From contig MNCI01006881.1 of assembly GCA_015680685.1 (NCBI GenBank), forward strand, positions 60,080-124,079: a DNA stretch of 64,000 nt. The letters are read 5' to 3'. The notes beneath the pieces were generated by a model. That model made no database searches, was not told the origin of the DNA, and saw only the letters and a program-made list of their open reading frames with translations. Source of the DNA: Gnetum montanum. Its lineage: Eukaryota > Streptophyta > Gnetopsida > Gnetales > Gnetaceae. The translations under genes were made by a program, and so were the position numbers. Positions 1-10,585 of the stretch are shown here, in pieces. Every line of letters begins with the position of its first letter. The first letter of the stretch is position 1.

Positions 1-1
1 C

Positions 2-202
2 CCTATCAAAGAAGGTGACCTTGTGCTTAAAGCCGTTCGGGAACACCTGGACAAGTTCTCAGCTAATTGGGAAGCGCCTTACTTGGTTACTAAAGCATTC
101 GACAATGGAGCATTCAAACTAGCTAACATGGAATGAAACGAGCTTGCCAATTCGACCAATCACTTGTACCTAAAATCATTTTACGTTTCAGTTCAAGCTT
201 AG
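2..202 (+). pseudogene. Integrase C-terminal tail of a Tat-like Ty3/gypsy element
   Basis: This is the last part of a pol polyprotein entering from the left edge. The frame has the KEGDLVLK phrase that follows the integrase catalytic core in plant gypsy elements, then a GPY/F-like stretch (EAPYLVTKAFDNGAFKLA), and ends at TAG 200-202. One in-frame TGA at 134-136 breaks it. The same segment occurs on the minus strand at 19.57-19.75 kb with an almost identical protein, so both belong to one family. In the family this region sits at the integrase C-terminus and contributes to DNA binding. There is no chromodomain, which argues against a chromovirus. It is followed directly by the 37-bp array and, at 1.8 kb, a 3' LTR in the same orientation. 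Confidence 0.85.
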
Positions 203-204
203 GT

Positions 205-860
205 ACGCTTAAGTCCTGGAATCATGACTATAAACTGATACCACAGCAAGTCTTGGAATCATGACTATAAACTAATACCACAGCAAGTCCTGGAATCATG
301 ACTATAAAATGATACCACAACAAGTCCTGGAATCATGACTATAAACTGATACCACAGCAAGTCCTGGAATCACGACTATAAACTGATACCACAGCTCGTC
401 CTGGAATCATGACTATAAATTGATACCACAACTCGTCCTGGAATCATGACTATAAACTGATACCATAGCAAGTCCTAGAATCACGACTATAAACTGATAC
501 CACAGCTCATCTTGGGGTCATGACGGTAAACTGATACCACAGAACAGTCCTGGGTTACGACTCAAAATTGACACCACAACTGTCCTATCATCATGATAAT
601 AAACTGATATACCACAGTGTCCGTAACGATGATAAACTAGCACTTGCCTGGCGTGATAGTACACTGCCATCATCGCAACCATCGGAGTCCGCTAAGACTA
701 TAAACTAGCTTGCCTCCTCATAGTCAACTAAGACTAAAAACTGGCAATGTAACGTCTGCCACGATGCTAAATAGGCAATGTCCAATGGGTTACGACATAA
801 AACTAACCCATGATAGTCCGCCTAGACTTTAAACTAGCAAGTTCATCTCTGGTTCATCAA
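205..860 (+). repeat. 37-bp tandem array after integrase, decaying rightwards
   Basis: The phrase TCCTGGAATCATGACTATAA recurs with starts 37 bp apart (GGA at 218, 255, 292, 329, 366, 403, 440, then 477 and 514 in altered form). From about 550 the units lose regular length, but the core (ga)cTATAAACTgata/TAAACTAGC persists to about 835. The array begins three bases after the integrase stop. Tandem repeats in the hypervariable 3' UTR of Tat/Ogre elements are known and can seed satellites. The core word is shared with arrays after the other pol genes in this window. Confidence 0.9.
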
Positions 861-1748
861 TCTGCTGCCGCATCTAAGATTCATCACTGCATCACCCATC
901 ATCAATCCTATCGACGCTATTACTGCCGACATACAGTCTGCCGCTGTGTAAGTCTAAGCTCAATCATTCACTCACGGTTTTCTTGTCTCCTTGGAGTTAT
1001 GTTTGCAGGATGACACCCAGAGGTTTTCGCATAGGGATGCATCTTAACGCAAGCGACAAGATGAGACAATGTTCACAGCACACATGGCGAAACTAAATCA
1101 AACCATTCACTAGTACATCCCCGTTCACCGACTCATTCCCTATCCGTTCACAAACACATTTTATCCAATCATACCTCTAATACATCCAGTACACCCAACA
1201 TCTTTAACATGTTGTCACGTATTGTCACACATGAGTACAAAATTAATGCTGAGCTTACAGTTTCTTAAAAAAAATGAGACTCCTGGCACTTCCCATATAA
1301 GCCCCAGGTGGGAGGGCAGTTGTCTCAAAACCAAGTACTCATGTCTCAAACGATCAAGAAGCAGATAGTTGCATGGCTCTGGCTCTCCACCAACAGGTCC
1401 CCCTAAACTTTAAACACGGGCCCTGTTCCTCCGAAGCATGTAACACAACTCCTCGTAGCTTTGGTCTTGCCAATAAGTGCTCTTGAACACTAACTAGGAG
1501 CCTTGTCCCATCAAAGGACACCCATCACATGTCTGAACTCCGAATCTGCTAAACAATGGCTATTGACAAGGACCAACATGCCGCACACCCGAGCACCCCA
1601 TCTCCCAACATACTTTCATGGGGAGTCGCCCCTCCCCACAATCTCTCTTCTCCTATCAGCTGCAAATTTCCCTTTCCCACGTACTACTGAACACGGTGCG
1701 ATGACGTCTAGTCAAGTGGCAAAGAACAAAGTCAATATCAAGTTGCTT
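861..1748 (+). other. 3' UTR between array and polypurine tract
   Basis: No credible gene. The last 220 bp (from about 1530) match, in reverse complement, the sequence outside the minus-strand 3' LTR at 15.5-15.77 kb, so this is family 3' UTR. A purine-rich tract (ggtgggagggcag) at about 1307-1320 resembles a second polypurine tract but lies some 500 bp before the LTR. Confidence 0.55.
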
Positions 1749-1829
1749 GTGGTGTTTTTCACTTCTTTGTCGATGCTTCTCGGGTAGATTCCTCCCCGCA
1801 TCAACAAAGAGGGGCCAATGAAACACCAC
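1749..1829 (+). other. Hairpin spanning the polypurine tract and 3' LTR start
   Basis: The left arm (GTGGTGTTTTT...CTTTGTCGATG) is complementary to the right arm (CATCAACAAAG...GAAACACCAC). The right arm holds the polypurine tract AACAAAGAGGGGCCAA (1803-1818) and the first bases of the LTR, TGAAACACCAC (from 1819). Equivalent hairpins lie at 15463-15541 (-), 30065-30143 (+), 49131-49210 (+) and 55399-55475 (-), always beside a 3' LTR and absent from the 5' LTR at 8664. Confidence 0.75.
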
Positions 1830-1954
1830 AAAATTTTGAGCTTAGTGCTTCTCCAGCAAGAAGCAGGTCCCTGGGACCCACAAACGGCCACAGCTACATT
1901 TGGCATCACACATTGCAAACTTCTAGAATCAAAAGATCCACTTTTCGCTAAGTG

Positions 1955-2760
1955 CAGTACCAGCGTATACGCCCAGCATCAACAGCATATACGCCCAGCG
2001 TATACGCCCGACAGTACCAGCGTATACGCCTAACGTATACAGTCAGCATCAATAGTGTATACACATCCAGCGTATATGCCCAACATCAATAGCGTATATG
2101 CCCAGCGTATATGCCTGACAGTACCAGCATATACGCCCAACATATACGCTCAGCATCAACAGCGTATACGCCCGACAGTACCAACGTATACGCTCAGCAT
2201 CAACAGTGTATACACGTCCAGCGTATACGCCCGACATTCCCAGCGTATACGTCGAGCAGACATCCAACTTGCGAGCCGAATGTACATGCCTCGTCTGTAC
2301 GCTCGGCACCACAGATGCACACACCCGACGATGAAGTCTCAATGAAAAAATGGAGACAACACTGAAGAGCAAGAATTGAAGCAAGTCGGCAGCCATCAGT
2401 GTATACGCCCAGCCATTCCCAGCGTATACACCCAACAAACATCTGACTTGCATGCCCAATGTACATGCCTCGTCTGTACGCTCGGCACCACAGATGCACA
2501 TGCCTAACGATGAAGTCTCAACAACAGAATGGAGACAACACCGAAGAGTAAGAATTGAAGCAAGTCGGCGACCGTCAACGTATACGCCTGACATATACGC
2601 CTAGCCATTGTCGGTGTGCACTCCTAGCGTCCATAGCGTCTCCACCCAAGCTCACACGCCTGGCACGTCCAGCGTATATGCCTAGCGTGTACGTGGGCAT
2701 GATGTGGCGTATACACCCGGTAGATGTAATATGTTGTATATTTGTAAATTGTATGCACCC
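1955..2760 (+). repeat. U3 array of GCGTATACGC-type words with a 179-bp duplication
   Basis: Dozens of copies of a word close to CAGCGTATACGCCCA fill U3, many with one CpG changed to CA or TG. Within it, a block containing TGTACATGCCTCGTCTGTAC starts at 2281 and again at 2460, a duplication of about 179 bp. The core GCGTATACGC is self-complementary. The open frames across the array are repeat artefacts. Confidence 0.85.
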
Positions 2761-2771
2761 AGTCAACGCGC

Positions 2772-2816
2772 CACGTGTCTCCTAACCCGAGTCTAGCGTA
2801 ACAACCAGTATAAAAA
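2772..2816 (+). promoter_or_regulatory. LTR promoter: G-box plus TATA box
   Basis: CACGTG at 2772-2777 is a canonical plant G-box core. TATAAAAA starts at 2809, so the promoter would fire rightwards into R-U5. The sister LTR carries the same pair on the minus strand (TATA 14795-14802 and a CACGTG near 14830). Confidence 0.7.
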
Positions 2817-3415
2817 TCCCACTTCTTCACTCCACTAAGGACGATTGGCAAAAATCCCAGAGCATACCCAGAGACATTTACACTGCGCACCAGAGCTCAA
2901 AATCCTCTTACGCTAGAAAACCTGTACACCGCACACAATCTCTACGCCACACCCACAGCATAATCCAGCCCAGCCGCCCTCCCATCCGTCGGGGCTCTTC
3001 GTCCGCCTTGTGCTTCACCACAACTGCGTTAGACCGGTGCACTGTATTCTCATTCTGTAATATCATTGTTACATTTTCTGCATAAGATTGTTTATAGTTT
3101 ACAGTTTTATGTCAACTTGGCCCACGCATTCTGTTTACACCCGTTTACGCTTACACTCCGTTTGCATCTGTTTTACGCTGTTTACGCCGTCTACGCCTGT
3201 TTACGCTGTTTACTCCATAACCTAGCATATAGCACATTTGCATACGTGCGGGTAAATCCTTGTCTGATCCATGTGTAGACCACCCAAGGTACTCTACCTT
3301 CATGCATTCCAGCTTGCCCTCAAACGAAGGCAAGGTCTTCTGTTCTCGTCCTACGATCCCACAGTCTCTGTTTCCTTCCAGTCGGAGGCCAACGATTTCA
3401 AGCAGTACAATGTGC

Positions 3416-3750
3416 AACATGACTAACCTGCAACGTGTGCAGCATGACTAACCTGTAGTGTGTGCAGCATGACTAACCTGCAGCATGTGTAGCATGACTA
3501 ACTGGCTCAGCATGACTAACTGGCTCAACATGACTAACTGACTTAGCATGACTAACTGGCTCAACGTGACTAACTGGCTTAGCGTGACTAACTGACTTAG
3601 CATGACTAGCTAGCTCGACGTGACTAACTGGCTCAGTGTGACAACGTGACTAACTAGCTCAGCATGACTAATTAGCTCAACGTGACTAACTAACTCAGCA
3701 TGATAGCGTGACTAACTGGCTCAACGTGACTAACAGCATGAGTAGCTACA
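3416..3750. repeat. 25-bp then 18-bp tandem repeats (GACTAACTGGCTCA)
   Basis: Three units of 25 bp (gactaacctg at 3421, 3446, 3471) pass into about fifteen units of 18 bp with the core catgactaactggctcaa (3493, 3511, 3529, 3547, 3565). It lies between the end of LTR A and the leader of the minus-strand element, and is probably leader of the latter. CpG versus TG/CA differences between units suggest methylation decay. Confidence 0.85.
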
Positions 3751-3900
3751 ACGTGAGATATCTGGTCTTAGCATGAGTAAGTCAAGTTGGGTGTGTGTAA
3801 GCTAGCTTGACAAGCTAAGGTTTAGTGTCAGCACTTGGTTTGTGCTATGTTTAGATAGGTAACGTGATAAACATTTTGATTAAACTGAAAACAAGTTCAG

Positions 3901-3918
3901 CCCTCCTTCTAGAGCCAA
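3901..3918 (-). other. Primer-binding site of a minus-strand element
   Basis: On the minus strand the LTR end ...GGTCAATACA is followed within five bases by TTGGCTCTAGAAGGAGGG. The same motif (TGGCACTAGAAGGAGGGCC) follows the plus-strand LTR ending at 10580. PBSs of this form are typical of Tat/Ogre elements; the tRNA cannot be named from the sequence alone. The 150 bp to the left (3751-3900) hold no gene and are read as leader. Confidence 0.7.
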
Positions 3919-4492
3919 TTTACTGTATTGACCTAAATCGTCGGTGTAAGGCTGGTAGAAAAACAAATACCAAAAGATCGTTGAGCAGACATAGCTAACC
4001 CTACCTTCACCCCCAGGGCAAGCTGGAAACGTAAACAAAGGTAGAGTGACTTGGATGGTTTGCACAAAAATCAACCAAGGACTTCCCTGAGCATAAACTA
4101 TGTCTTGTGCTCGGGTTATTAGAACTAATGTCTTAAAACGTAAATAGTGTGCACGAAATGTAAATAGAAATGTATGCAGAACTGGTATCATAAAAAAAAA
4201 CATAAAAAAAATGTAAACTGAATGTAAAATAGAGTAAACAAAAATATAATGGCTGGAAAAATGAGTTGTATTGTACTACATAGAAAAGATGTACACTGGT
4301 CAAAGCATAGTTGCACGTGTAGATCATAGGTCAAGTGTCAAGCCCCGAGGTGATGTAATGCAATGTGATGTGTTTCAGAAGTGCTTGGATGCAAGGAGTC
4401 AGAGTGTGTCGAGTGCCCAAGGATTGCTAGTTTGAGTTTTCTAAGTTGTTTAACTCAAAAATTGCCAACCCCATTTATGTGAATTGATAGGG

Positions 4493-4500
4493 TATTTATA
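4493..4500 (-). promoter_or_regulatory. TATA box of LTR K
   Basis: The minus strand reads CCTATAAATACC, the form seen in the other LTRs here. It lies about 570 bp before the LTR's 3' end and downstream of the U3 array. Confidence 0.65.
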
Positions 4501-4934
4501 GGATTGGGCTGGGCTCGAGCATGGAATTCAAGAATGGAATCAATGGCTGGGAGATGAGAGGAAAATAGATCTAGTGACATGTGTCCAATGGACAACTATG
4601 TGTGAGTTAGACATGTGTGGGCAAGCTACGTTCTTAACCAGGTTCATCGTATCTTATAATGTATGGCTTACCCAAGCCCATGGAAGCACATGTAATTTAG
4701 ACCGTGAGGGCCTGACAAGCCCACAAATGAAGATTTACAATGAAATGATTAATTTACAATAAAAAAATTGGTTCTAGCTTGCTTCTTTTATTTGACCACT
4801 TTGACTACTGTAGGATGTTGATTCGAGTGGTTTTGTGGCTTTTTGAGGCATCTCTACTTCACCAAGGCTCCCAACGTGAGTTGATTTGCTCCTAGTGTGA
4901 CCTTCGCATGCATTTGGAGTACTTTTGTCTAGGT

Positions 4935-5315
4935 GTGAATAGTACTGACACTGATGAATAGTGGTCACGTTGATGAATATTGGTCATGCTGATGAATAGT
5001 GAGCACACTGATGAATAGTCTTCACGTTGATGAATAGTAGTCATGCTAATGAATAGTGCTCATGCTAATGAATAGTGTTCATGCTTATGAATAGTGGTCA
5101 AGCTGATGAATAGTGTTCACGCTAATGAATAGTTGTCACATTAATGAATAGTGCTCACGCTGATGAATAGTGTTCACGCTAATGAATAGTGGTCATGCTG
5201 ATGAATACTGGTCACATTGATGAATAGTGCTTACGCTGATGAATAGTGGTCACACTGATGAATAGTACTCATGTTGATGATTAGTGCTCACGCTGATGAA
5301 TAGTGATCACGCTGA
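4935..5315. repeat. 19-bp tandem array (gctgatgaatagtggtcac)
   Basis: About twenty units with GATGAATAG 19 bp apart (for example 4991, 5010, 5029). Variation is concentrated at the CpG of the spacer (cacgctgat / catgctgat / cacactgat). It occupies U3 of LTR K. Confidence 0.9.
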
Positions 5316-5578
5316 ACCCACACTATAGCATGACCATAGCGTGACATGCACTCTTTAACTTGATTTTGACGTTGAACGCTGGAATTTTGAACTTCAAACT
5401 ATTGACCTTTGAATTAATTTTGACGCCGTTTAGAGTTGCTCATGCTGAGGGTGAGCAAACTACCTTGGGTAAGCTGGGTGAGAGCTCCATGCCTTAGCCA
5501 AATTTTGCCTCCTGAAACTTTGAAAGGGCTTGAGTCATTATCATTTCAAAGTGCTAGGCTGAAATTAGTGGTGTTTCA

Positions 5579-8290
5579 CTTACCTCGTTATATATATGAT
5601 GAGGCACCTCCACTACCTCAAGAGAGAGCTCAGGTACAAAATCAAGTTCGACTACCCTTCCCAAGTCCCGTTTAAGTTGTGAGGCTATTACATCAAAAGG
5701 GAGAAGTGTTAGGTGTAAGACAAAAGTGAAAATAAAAATAATAACATAAAAAATGAAATGATGAAAAAATAATGATAATGTAAACATACCTATCTTAGGA
5801 TCTATTTGTTTTACATGATCAATCATGTCATCCACTATGCCTTGCATGAAGGAAAATTTGTTTAGGGTCTCTACCCATAGTTGTGAGTGGAAAGTGGATG
5901 TAGACTCAGGACATTTAGCAAAAGCATTACCCACTGCAAAATAAAGCATGTTAGCATCACTAAAGAAAAAGAAGAAAGAAAAACAAAAAGAGAAAAGAAA
6001 AGAGAAGAGGATGAGAGAGAAGAGGGAAAGCAAGAGCATAACATAAATGGTAGTGCAAAGCACCTACCTAGCAAACCCTCAAGGCTGAGAGTAGGGGGAT
6101 TGCCCATCTACACACCTTCAAGCAAATGATCAAACTTACCATCCTCAAATTGTAGCCCTTCCTCTTCAAGCTACCTCAAGATGTCAATAGCATCTTTGTT
6201 TGTTATGTGTCCCTTAGCTTGAGGGACATCTTCTGCTAAGGGCTCCTCTTCTCTTGAGGGCTCCTCTTCTATGGCAGCAACCTCCTCCTCATTTGTGTTG
6301 CATAAACCAATGTTAGAACGTTACCTTAAAAAATATATGTATATAAATATATAAAGTGAATATATTAAATAATGTATACTTACCAGAAAATTTTGACTGT
6401 GCATCATTAACTTTGAGACATAGCTTCTTGCCCTTTTCCTCAATTTCACACATAGGCACCTCCATGGGATGAGGATTTTTGATTTGTAGCTTTGATCACA
6501 CCATCTCAACAATGAGCTGTGCCCCTCTCACTACATTGCCTATGTTCATGGGAGAAGCCTCTCTAGTACTATCGTGCATATGGTAGGATGGTCCTACCTC
6601 ATGAATAGCCTCTAGGGGGTCTTGGAATCGTGTTGTGTGGAATAGATGGCAGATCCATGGATTGGATATCTAGGTGCAATCTTGCACTATCCATATATTG
6701 TCTTCATGAACCACCAAAAATTCCACAAACCTGCACAAGCATGCTATAAAAAAGGCAAAGTGTACATGGGAGCATGCTTCAAGATTTCTACAAAGTTTGA
6801 TAATTTTCACTTACAAGCCCTCAACAAGGCATCTGGCCTAATTGTATCATGTCCCTTCCTCCATCATGTCCCTCATGACCCAAGCATGCTCTACCCCAAG
6901 AACTTTTCCTTGGAAAAGCAACTTGGGGAATGCACAAGCCCAAAAGATGGGATAGATGTGTTAAGTCACTAACAATTTAACCTACTTCATGGAAATGACC
7001 TTGTGATCTTTTGAGGTGCCCAACCACTCTTCAATGTCCCCTTTGTAATTCAGATACTTGTTAGTCTTTTCACTCATAGTTAAACCTTTAGAGGAAACAC
7101 CAAAGAGATCTGAAAAGAGATCATCGGTAATCTCAAAAACCACTCATAGATTGTGAACTCGCGTGCAAAAGTAGTCAACACTCTCCATGAAAGAGTCAAC
7201 AAGGGCAACCATTTCTGTTGTTAGAATGCTTGGGTTCATGGCCAAAAGGAGGTCCATGAGCCCATCCTATTGAATGTTTTGGGTAATCCTTGCTGGGACC
7301 TCATGGAATAACTAGCGTTATGAGCCATCAACTTCACCATACTTAAAAAGAAGATTGACCTTAGTGTATCCTAAGACAATCACTATGACCTCTCTAGACT
7401 TGGCTACAACTGTAGTAAATAAAAATAGAGTCAGCAACATGATGGAAACATAAACCAAAAAGAAGAAATGGATGACAATGTACCTGGTACAAATGGTGTT
7501 GGGAATGGCAGTACTTGGACTAAAACTTCTTCCATAGTGGGTATCCAGAAGGATGCCCATTCACCATCTAACCACCTGAGATCCTGGCACTTCACATAGA
7601 ATTTAGAGTATTTAGTTAGATAAGTTCTCATATCTACCCCAATTTGTCCTATGACACTAGCACACATATTCTCAATGGATGAGAACTATTGTAGGGCTAA
7701 TGACCCTTCCTTGTTCTGAAGGTTTTCTTCATCAATAAAAAATTTGGTGATGGATAAAAGGGTAATAAGCATATCAAGTCATAAAAAATAAAATGTTAAA
7801 ATTGTTATCATTGCAATGGGGCTTACCCTTTAGCATAGTAAACTGTTCCAGGTGGGTTCTAGAAAGCTGTGCTTACATGGTGATCAGTGAATAGAGTGTT
7901 GTATTTATTATAACACTTGAACTCTAGCATCTCTCAAATCCAAGACAAGGGTCTAACATCTTGTGGGCACTGACTCAAGCCCCTTGCCCCTTCACCTTTA
8001 GTAGGTTCATCCAATAGGAATTTTAAAATGCCTCAATTTACGCCAAGCAATAACATTTCAACTAGGACACCTGTTCCTTCAATGAACAAGTGCGATCACA
8101 TCATCACACTAAAATGGTGAAGTAGGAATTCCAAGAATGCCTGTGCACCCTCCTAAAATGAGATTGGCTGGTCCTACACGTGCATGGGGTGCAAGGACAT
8201 TAGGCATGGGATTGCTCATATAGCATAAGATCTCTACTAATTCAGCCACCAGTAGGGTAGGTTTTAACAGGACCTTGCAGTGTCACAAAA
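5579..8290 (-). pseudogene. Accessory ORF copy 1: HAD-like head, coiled-coil tail
   Basis: Minus-strand exons match the copies at 24.9-28.4 kb and 36.4-41.9 kb. In order: an N-terminal block (about 8270-8040) with LLVAELVEIL, which lines up with the DxDx(T/V) motif of NIF/FCP1-like HAD phosphatases but lacks the aspartates; an NPPGTVY block before an intron (about 7850); an exon at 7690-7440 with WLDGEWASF; a central exon (7340-6650); acidic and short exons (6180-5870); and an exon with the phrase ELSLEVVEVPHHIYNEV (about 5670-5580). The intron after DPKIG sits at the same codon and phase in all three copies. The C-terminus was cut by insertion of LTR K. Several stops make it non-coding today. 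What the protein did is unknown; the HAD assignment is by eye. Confidence 0.6.
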
Positions 8291-8369
8291 ATGAAAATGT
8301 TAGTATCAAGAAAAGAGCAATAAAACAACAAATGTAATAGATAAACAATCCATGAAACAATAAACAAAA

Positions 8370-8663
8370 ATTTTTAAAATTTTTCTAGCTATTGGCTACG
8401 CTCTTATAGAGTGTAATACTTTTTGCAGAAAATTTTTCTAAGTATTTGTCACACTCTTAGGGAGCGTGACAACTATGAAACAACTAGAAACGAGCAAAAA
8501 AAATTTCTAAGTGTTGGTCATGCTTCCAAGAAGTGTGATAACTATATATCCTAATAGAAAAATTTGGACAAATTTTATGAGTGTTTGACACACTCTCAAG
8601 GAGTGTGACATTGCTAGAATGTGCAAAATTTCCATGTGTTGGTCACACTTCCATGGAGCATGA
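8370..8663 (-). repeat. Irregular repeats upstream of accessory ORF copy 1
   Basis: A unit of about 50-65 bp with TTTTCTAAGTNTTNGTCACACT and GGAGTGTGACA is repeated about five times. The same kind of sequence lies upstream of copy 2 (42.1-42.44 kb), so it is accessory-ORF 5' sequence, cut off here by the LTR starting at 8664. No gene is seen. Confidence 0.6.
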
Positions 8664-8844
8664 TGAAACACCACAAAATTTTGGGTGTCAGCATTTCAAC
8701 TAAAAATTTGGCTAAGTGTCAAAATGGTGGCACTTTGCCCATATTTTTCCAAGTGTTGAGTGTAGTCAGCTTCGACTGCCAAATTTGCAAAAATTTTCTA
8801 AGTGTTAGAATGATGGCACTTTCTGTAGATTCACATGTCATGCT

Positions 8845-9790
8845 GTGTAGCATAGCACAACATGGCACCTAGTCACGCTGTGCAGCGTAGCGCAGCATAG
8901 CATCATGTCACGTTGTGTAGCATAACACAACGTAGCATCCAATCACACTGTGTAGCATAGTGCAACGTAGCACCATGTCACGCTATGTAGCATAGTGTAG
9001 TGTAGCACCCAATCATGCTATACAACATAGCGCAGTGTAGCACCATGTTACATTGTGTAGCATAGCGCAGCGTAGCACCTAGTCACATTGTGCATCATAG
9101 CGCAGCGTAGCACCATGTTAGGCTATTTAGCATAGCGTAGCATAGCACCCAATCATGCTATATAGCATAGCACAGTGTAGCATCATGTCACATTATGTAG
9201 TGTAGCACAATGTAGCACCTAATCACATTGTGTAGCGCAGCACCATGTCAGGCTATATAGCGTAGCGCAGCGTAGCACCCGATCACACTGTGTAACGTAG
9301 CACCCAATCACACTGTGTAGCATAGCACAAAGTAGCACCATGTCATGCTATGTAGCATAGCACAACATAGCACCCAGTCATGCTATACAACATAGCATAG
9401 TGTAGCACCATGTCACGTTGTGTAGCATAGTGCAGCATAGCACATTGTTATGCTATGCAATGTAGCACCATGTAGCACCATGTCAAGCTATGTAGCATAG
9501 TGCAACATAGCAGTCTATCTAGCGTAGCAACCAATGTCCCATGTCCCACATGTAACATGGGATAAGTGTAGTAGATAGCATCTTATGTCCCGCGTGTAAC
9601 ATGGGATAGGCCCAGTAGCCAGCATTCCATATCCCATATGTAACATAGGACGAGCATAGTAGATAGTGTCACATGTCCTGCATGTAACATGGGATAAGCC
9701 CAGTAGAAAACATCCCATGTCCTGCATGGAACATGAGACAAGCGTAGTAGCTAGTGTCTTGTGTCCTGCACATAACACAGTATGAGCGTG
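8845..9790 (+). repeat. U3 arrays of LTR H
   Basis: The first array (to about 9520) repeats words like tgtagcatagcgcagcgtagcacc with alternating 'atgtcacgct' and 'agtcacactg' spacers. The second (9520-9790) repeats a roughly 55-60-bp unit containing catgtaacatgggata. Both recur in LTR C (30300-31070). Units differ mostly as CG, TG or CA. Confidence 0.85.
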
Positions 9791-9849
9791 GTCCCACCCA
9801 CTACACTACCACATGGAACCTGATCTACATTTTGGGCTAACCCTAGCCT

Positions 9850-9857
9850 TATAAATG
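9850..9857 (+). promoter_or_regulatory. TATA box of LTR H
   Basis: CTTATAAATGCCCC. The LTR C counterpart is CCTATAAATGCCCC at 31129. A run of 13 G (9882-9894) lies just downstream, near the expected transcript start. Confidence 0.7.
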
Positions 9858-10585
9858 CCCCTAGAGCCTCTTTTGAGGAGTGGGGGGGGGGGGGTTGGCT
9901 TTCATTTTTCACCACTAATGTAGTTGGCACTTTCATTTGGCATTTTGGCACTTTGGCATCTTGCACTTAGCATCATGGGTGAATAGGACCCAAAGCACAC
10001 TACACCAGTAGAGAAGCATAGCTACACTGCACGTTACACTATAGCCCCATTATAGCCCTATAGAACATCACATAGTACACCATGGCTACCAACCTGATAG
10101 GCATAGTTCATCACAGTGAGCACCAGACTTCATAGCCTAACACCATTGTGGTTGGGATTGTGCTCTTACTATGCCTGTTGTACACTGTGTACCTTGTGAG
10201 ACCCTTTGTGAATTAGCTATGCTCCCTCTTTTGGGATGCTACCCTACTATGCTCAAATTCTATTGCATTTCTCAAGTATTCCTCTTTGTCATTTAGCATA
10301 ACACTTGTGTTTTCTCACTTTTTCATACATATTTGCACATTTACATCACCATTCTTAGGCTGGGACACCCTGCTACGCTCTAGCTTAGACGGGCCCAATG
10401 CCCATGCATAATGTAGTATAAACCCTTTTCAACACCACATAAGTTCCTATTTGATCAACTAGACTATTTAGGGCATCCCATATCTATTTTCTCCAACGTG
10501 GCCCTAGGATAGATTCAAGATTAGGCTATATACTCAAGGGACTCTTGGTGTTCTAGCCACTAACGTTTTTAGACATCATAGTTTT

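Larger units (their letters stand above)
1819..3409 (+). mobile_element. 3' LTR (family A)
   Basis: Begins TGAAACACCACAAAATTTTG right after a polypurine tract and ends GCAGTACA, about 1.59 kb. U3 holds the GCGTATACGC array. A G-box and TATA box follow at 2772-2816, and R-U5 runs to the end. The minus-strand LTR at 14202-15472 is the same family: it shares the start, the ...CACGTGTC... promoter block, and the U5 block with CTCAAGGTACTCTACCTTC and TTTCCTTCCAG. No primer-binding site follows, and an integrase tail with 3' UTR precedes it, so it is read as the 3' LTR of the element at 1-1818. Confidence 0.85.
3924..5578 (-). mobile_element. 5' LTR of a truncated minus-strand element (family K)
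   Basis: Read on the minus strand it begins TGAAACACCACTAATTTCAG (right end 5578) and ends TCAATACA at 3924, about 1.65 kb, next to a PBS. U3 holds a 19-bp array and the TATA box is at 4493-4500. It has no polypurine hairpin outside its right end, as expected for a 5' LTR. The right end abuts the accessory ORF, so it was inserted there. To the left only about 500 bp of internal sequence survive before LTR A. Confidence 0.8.
8664..10580 (+). mobile_element. 5' LTR (family H)
   Basis: Begins TGAAACACCACAAAATTTTG and ends AGACATCATA, 1.9 kb, followed by four bases and a PBS. It has no polypurine tract or hairpin on its left, which fits a 5' LTR. U3 carries the tagcatagcgcagcgtagcacc array and a second array built on CCCATGTCCCGCATGTAACATGG (9520-9790). 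The TATA box is at 9850. LTRs at 30134 (+) and 51960 (-) are the same family, sharing the block after TATA (TTTGGCATTTTGGCACTT). Confidence 0.88.

Noticed and set aside
205-560. Regular 37-bp repeats suggestive of a CRISPR array
   Set aside because: Units are directly contiguous with no unique spacers, in plant retroelement DNA right after an integrase stop.
2049-2594. 181-codon minus-strand frame and overlapping plus-strand frames
   Set aside because: They run over the GCGTATACGC array, and the translation is a repeat of the array (VYAQHQQ, YTLGM).
3880-4327. Hydrophobic frames that look like membrane proteins
   Set aside because: They lie in U5 of LTR K, in T-rich sequence read on the minus strand.
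4800-4900. Possible sixth PPT hairpin
   Set aside because: Only a loose TGGTTTTGTGG...TTCACCAAGG pairing; not at an LTR border.
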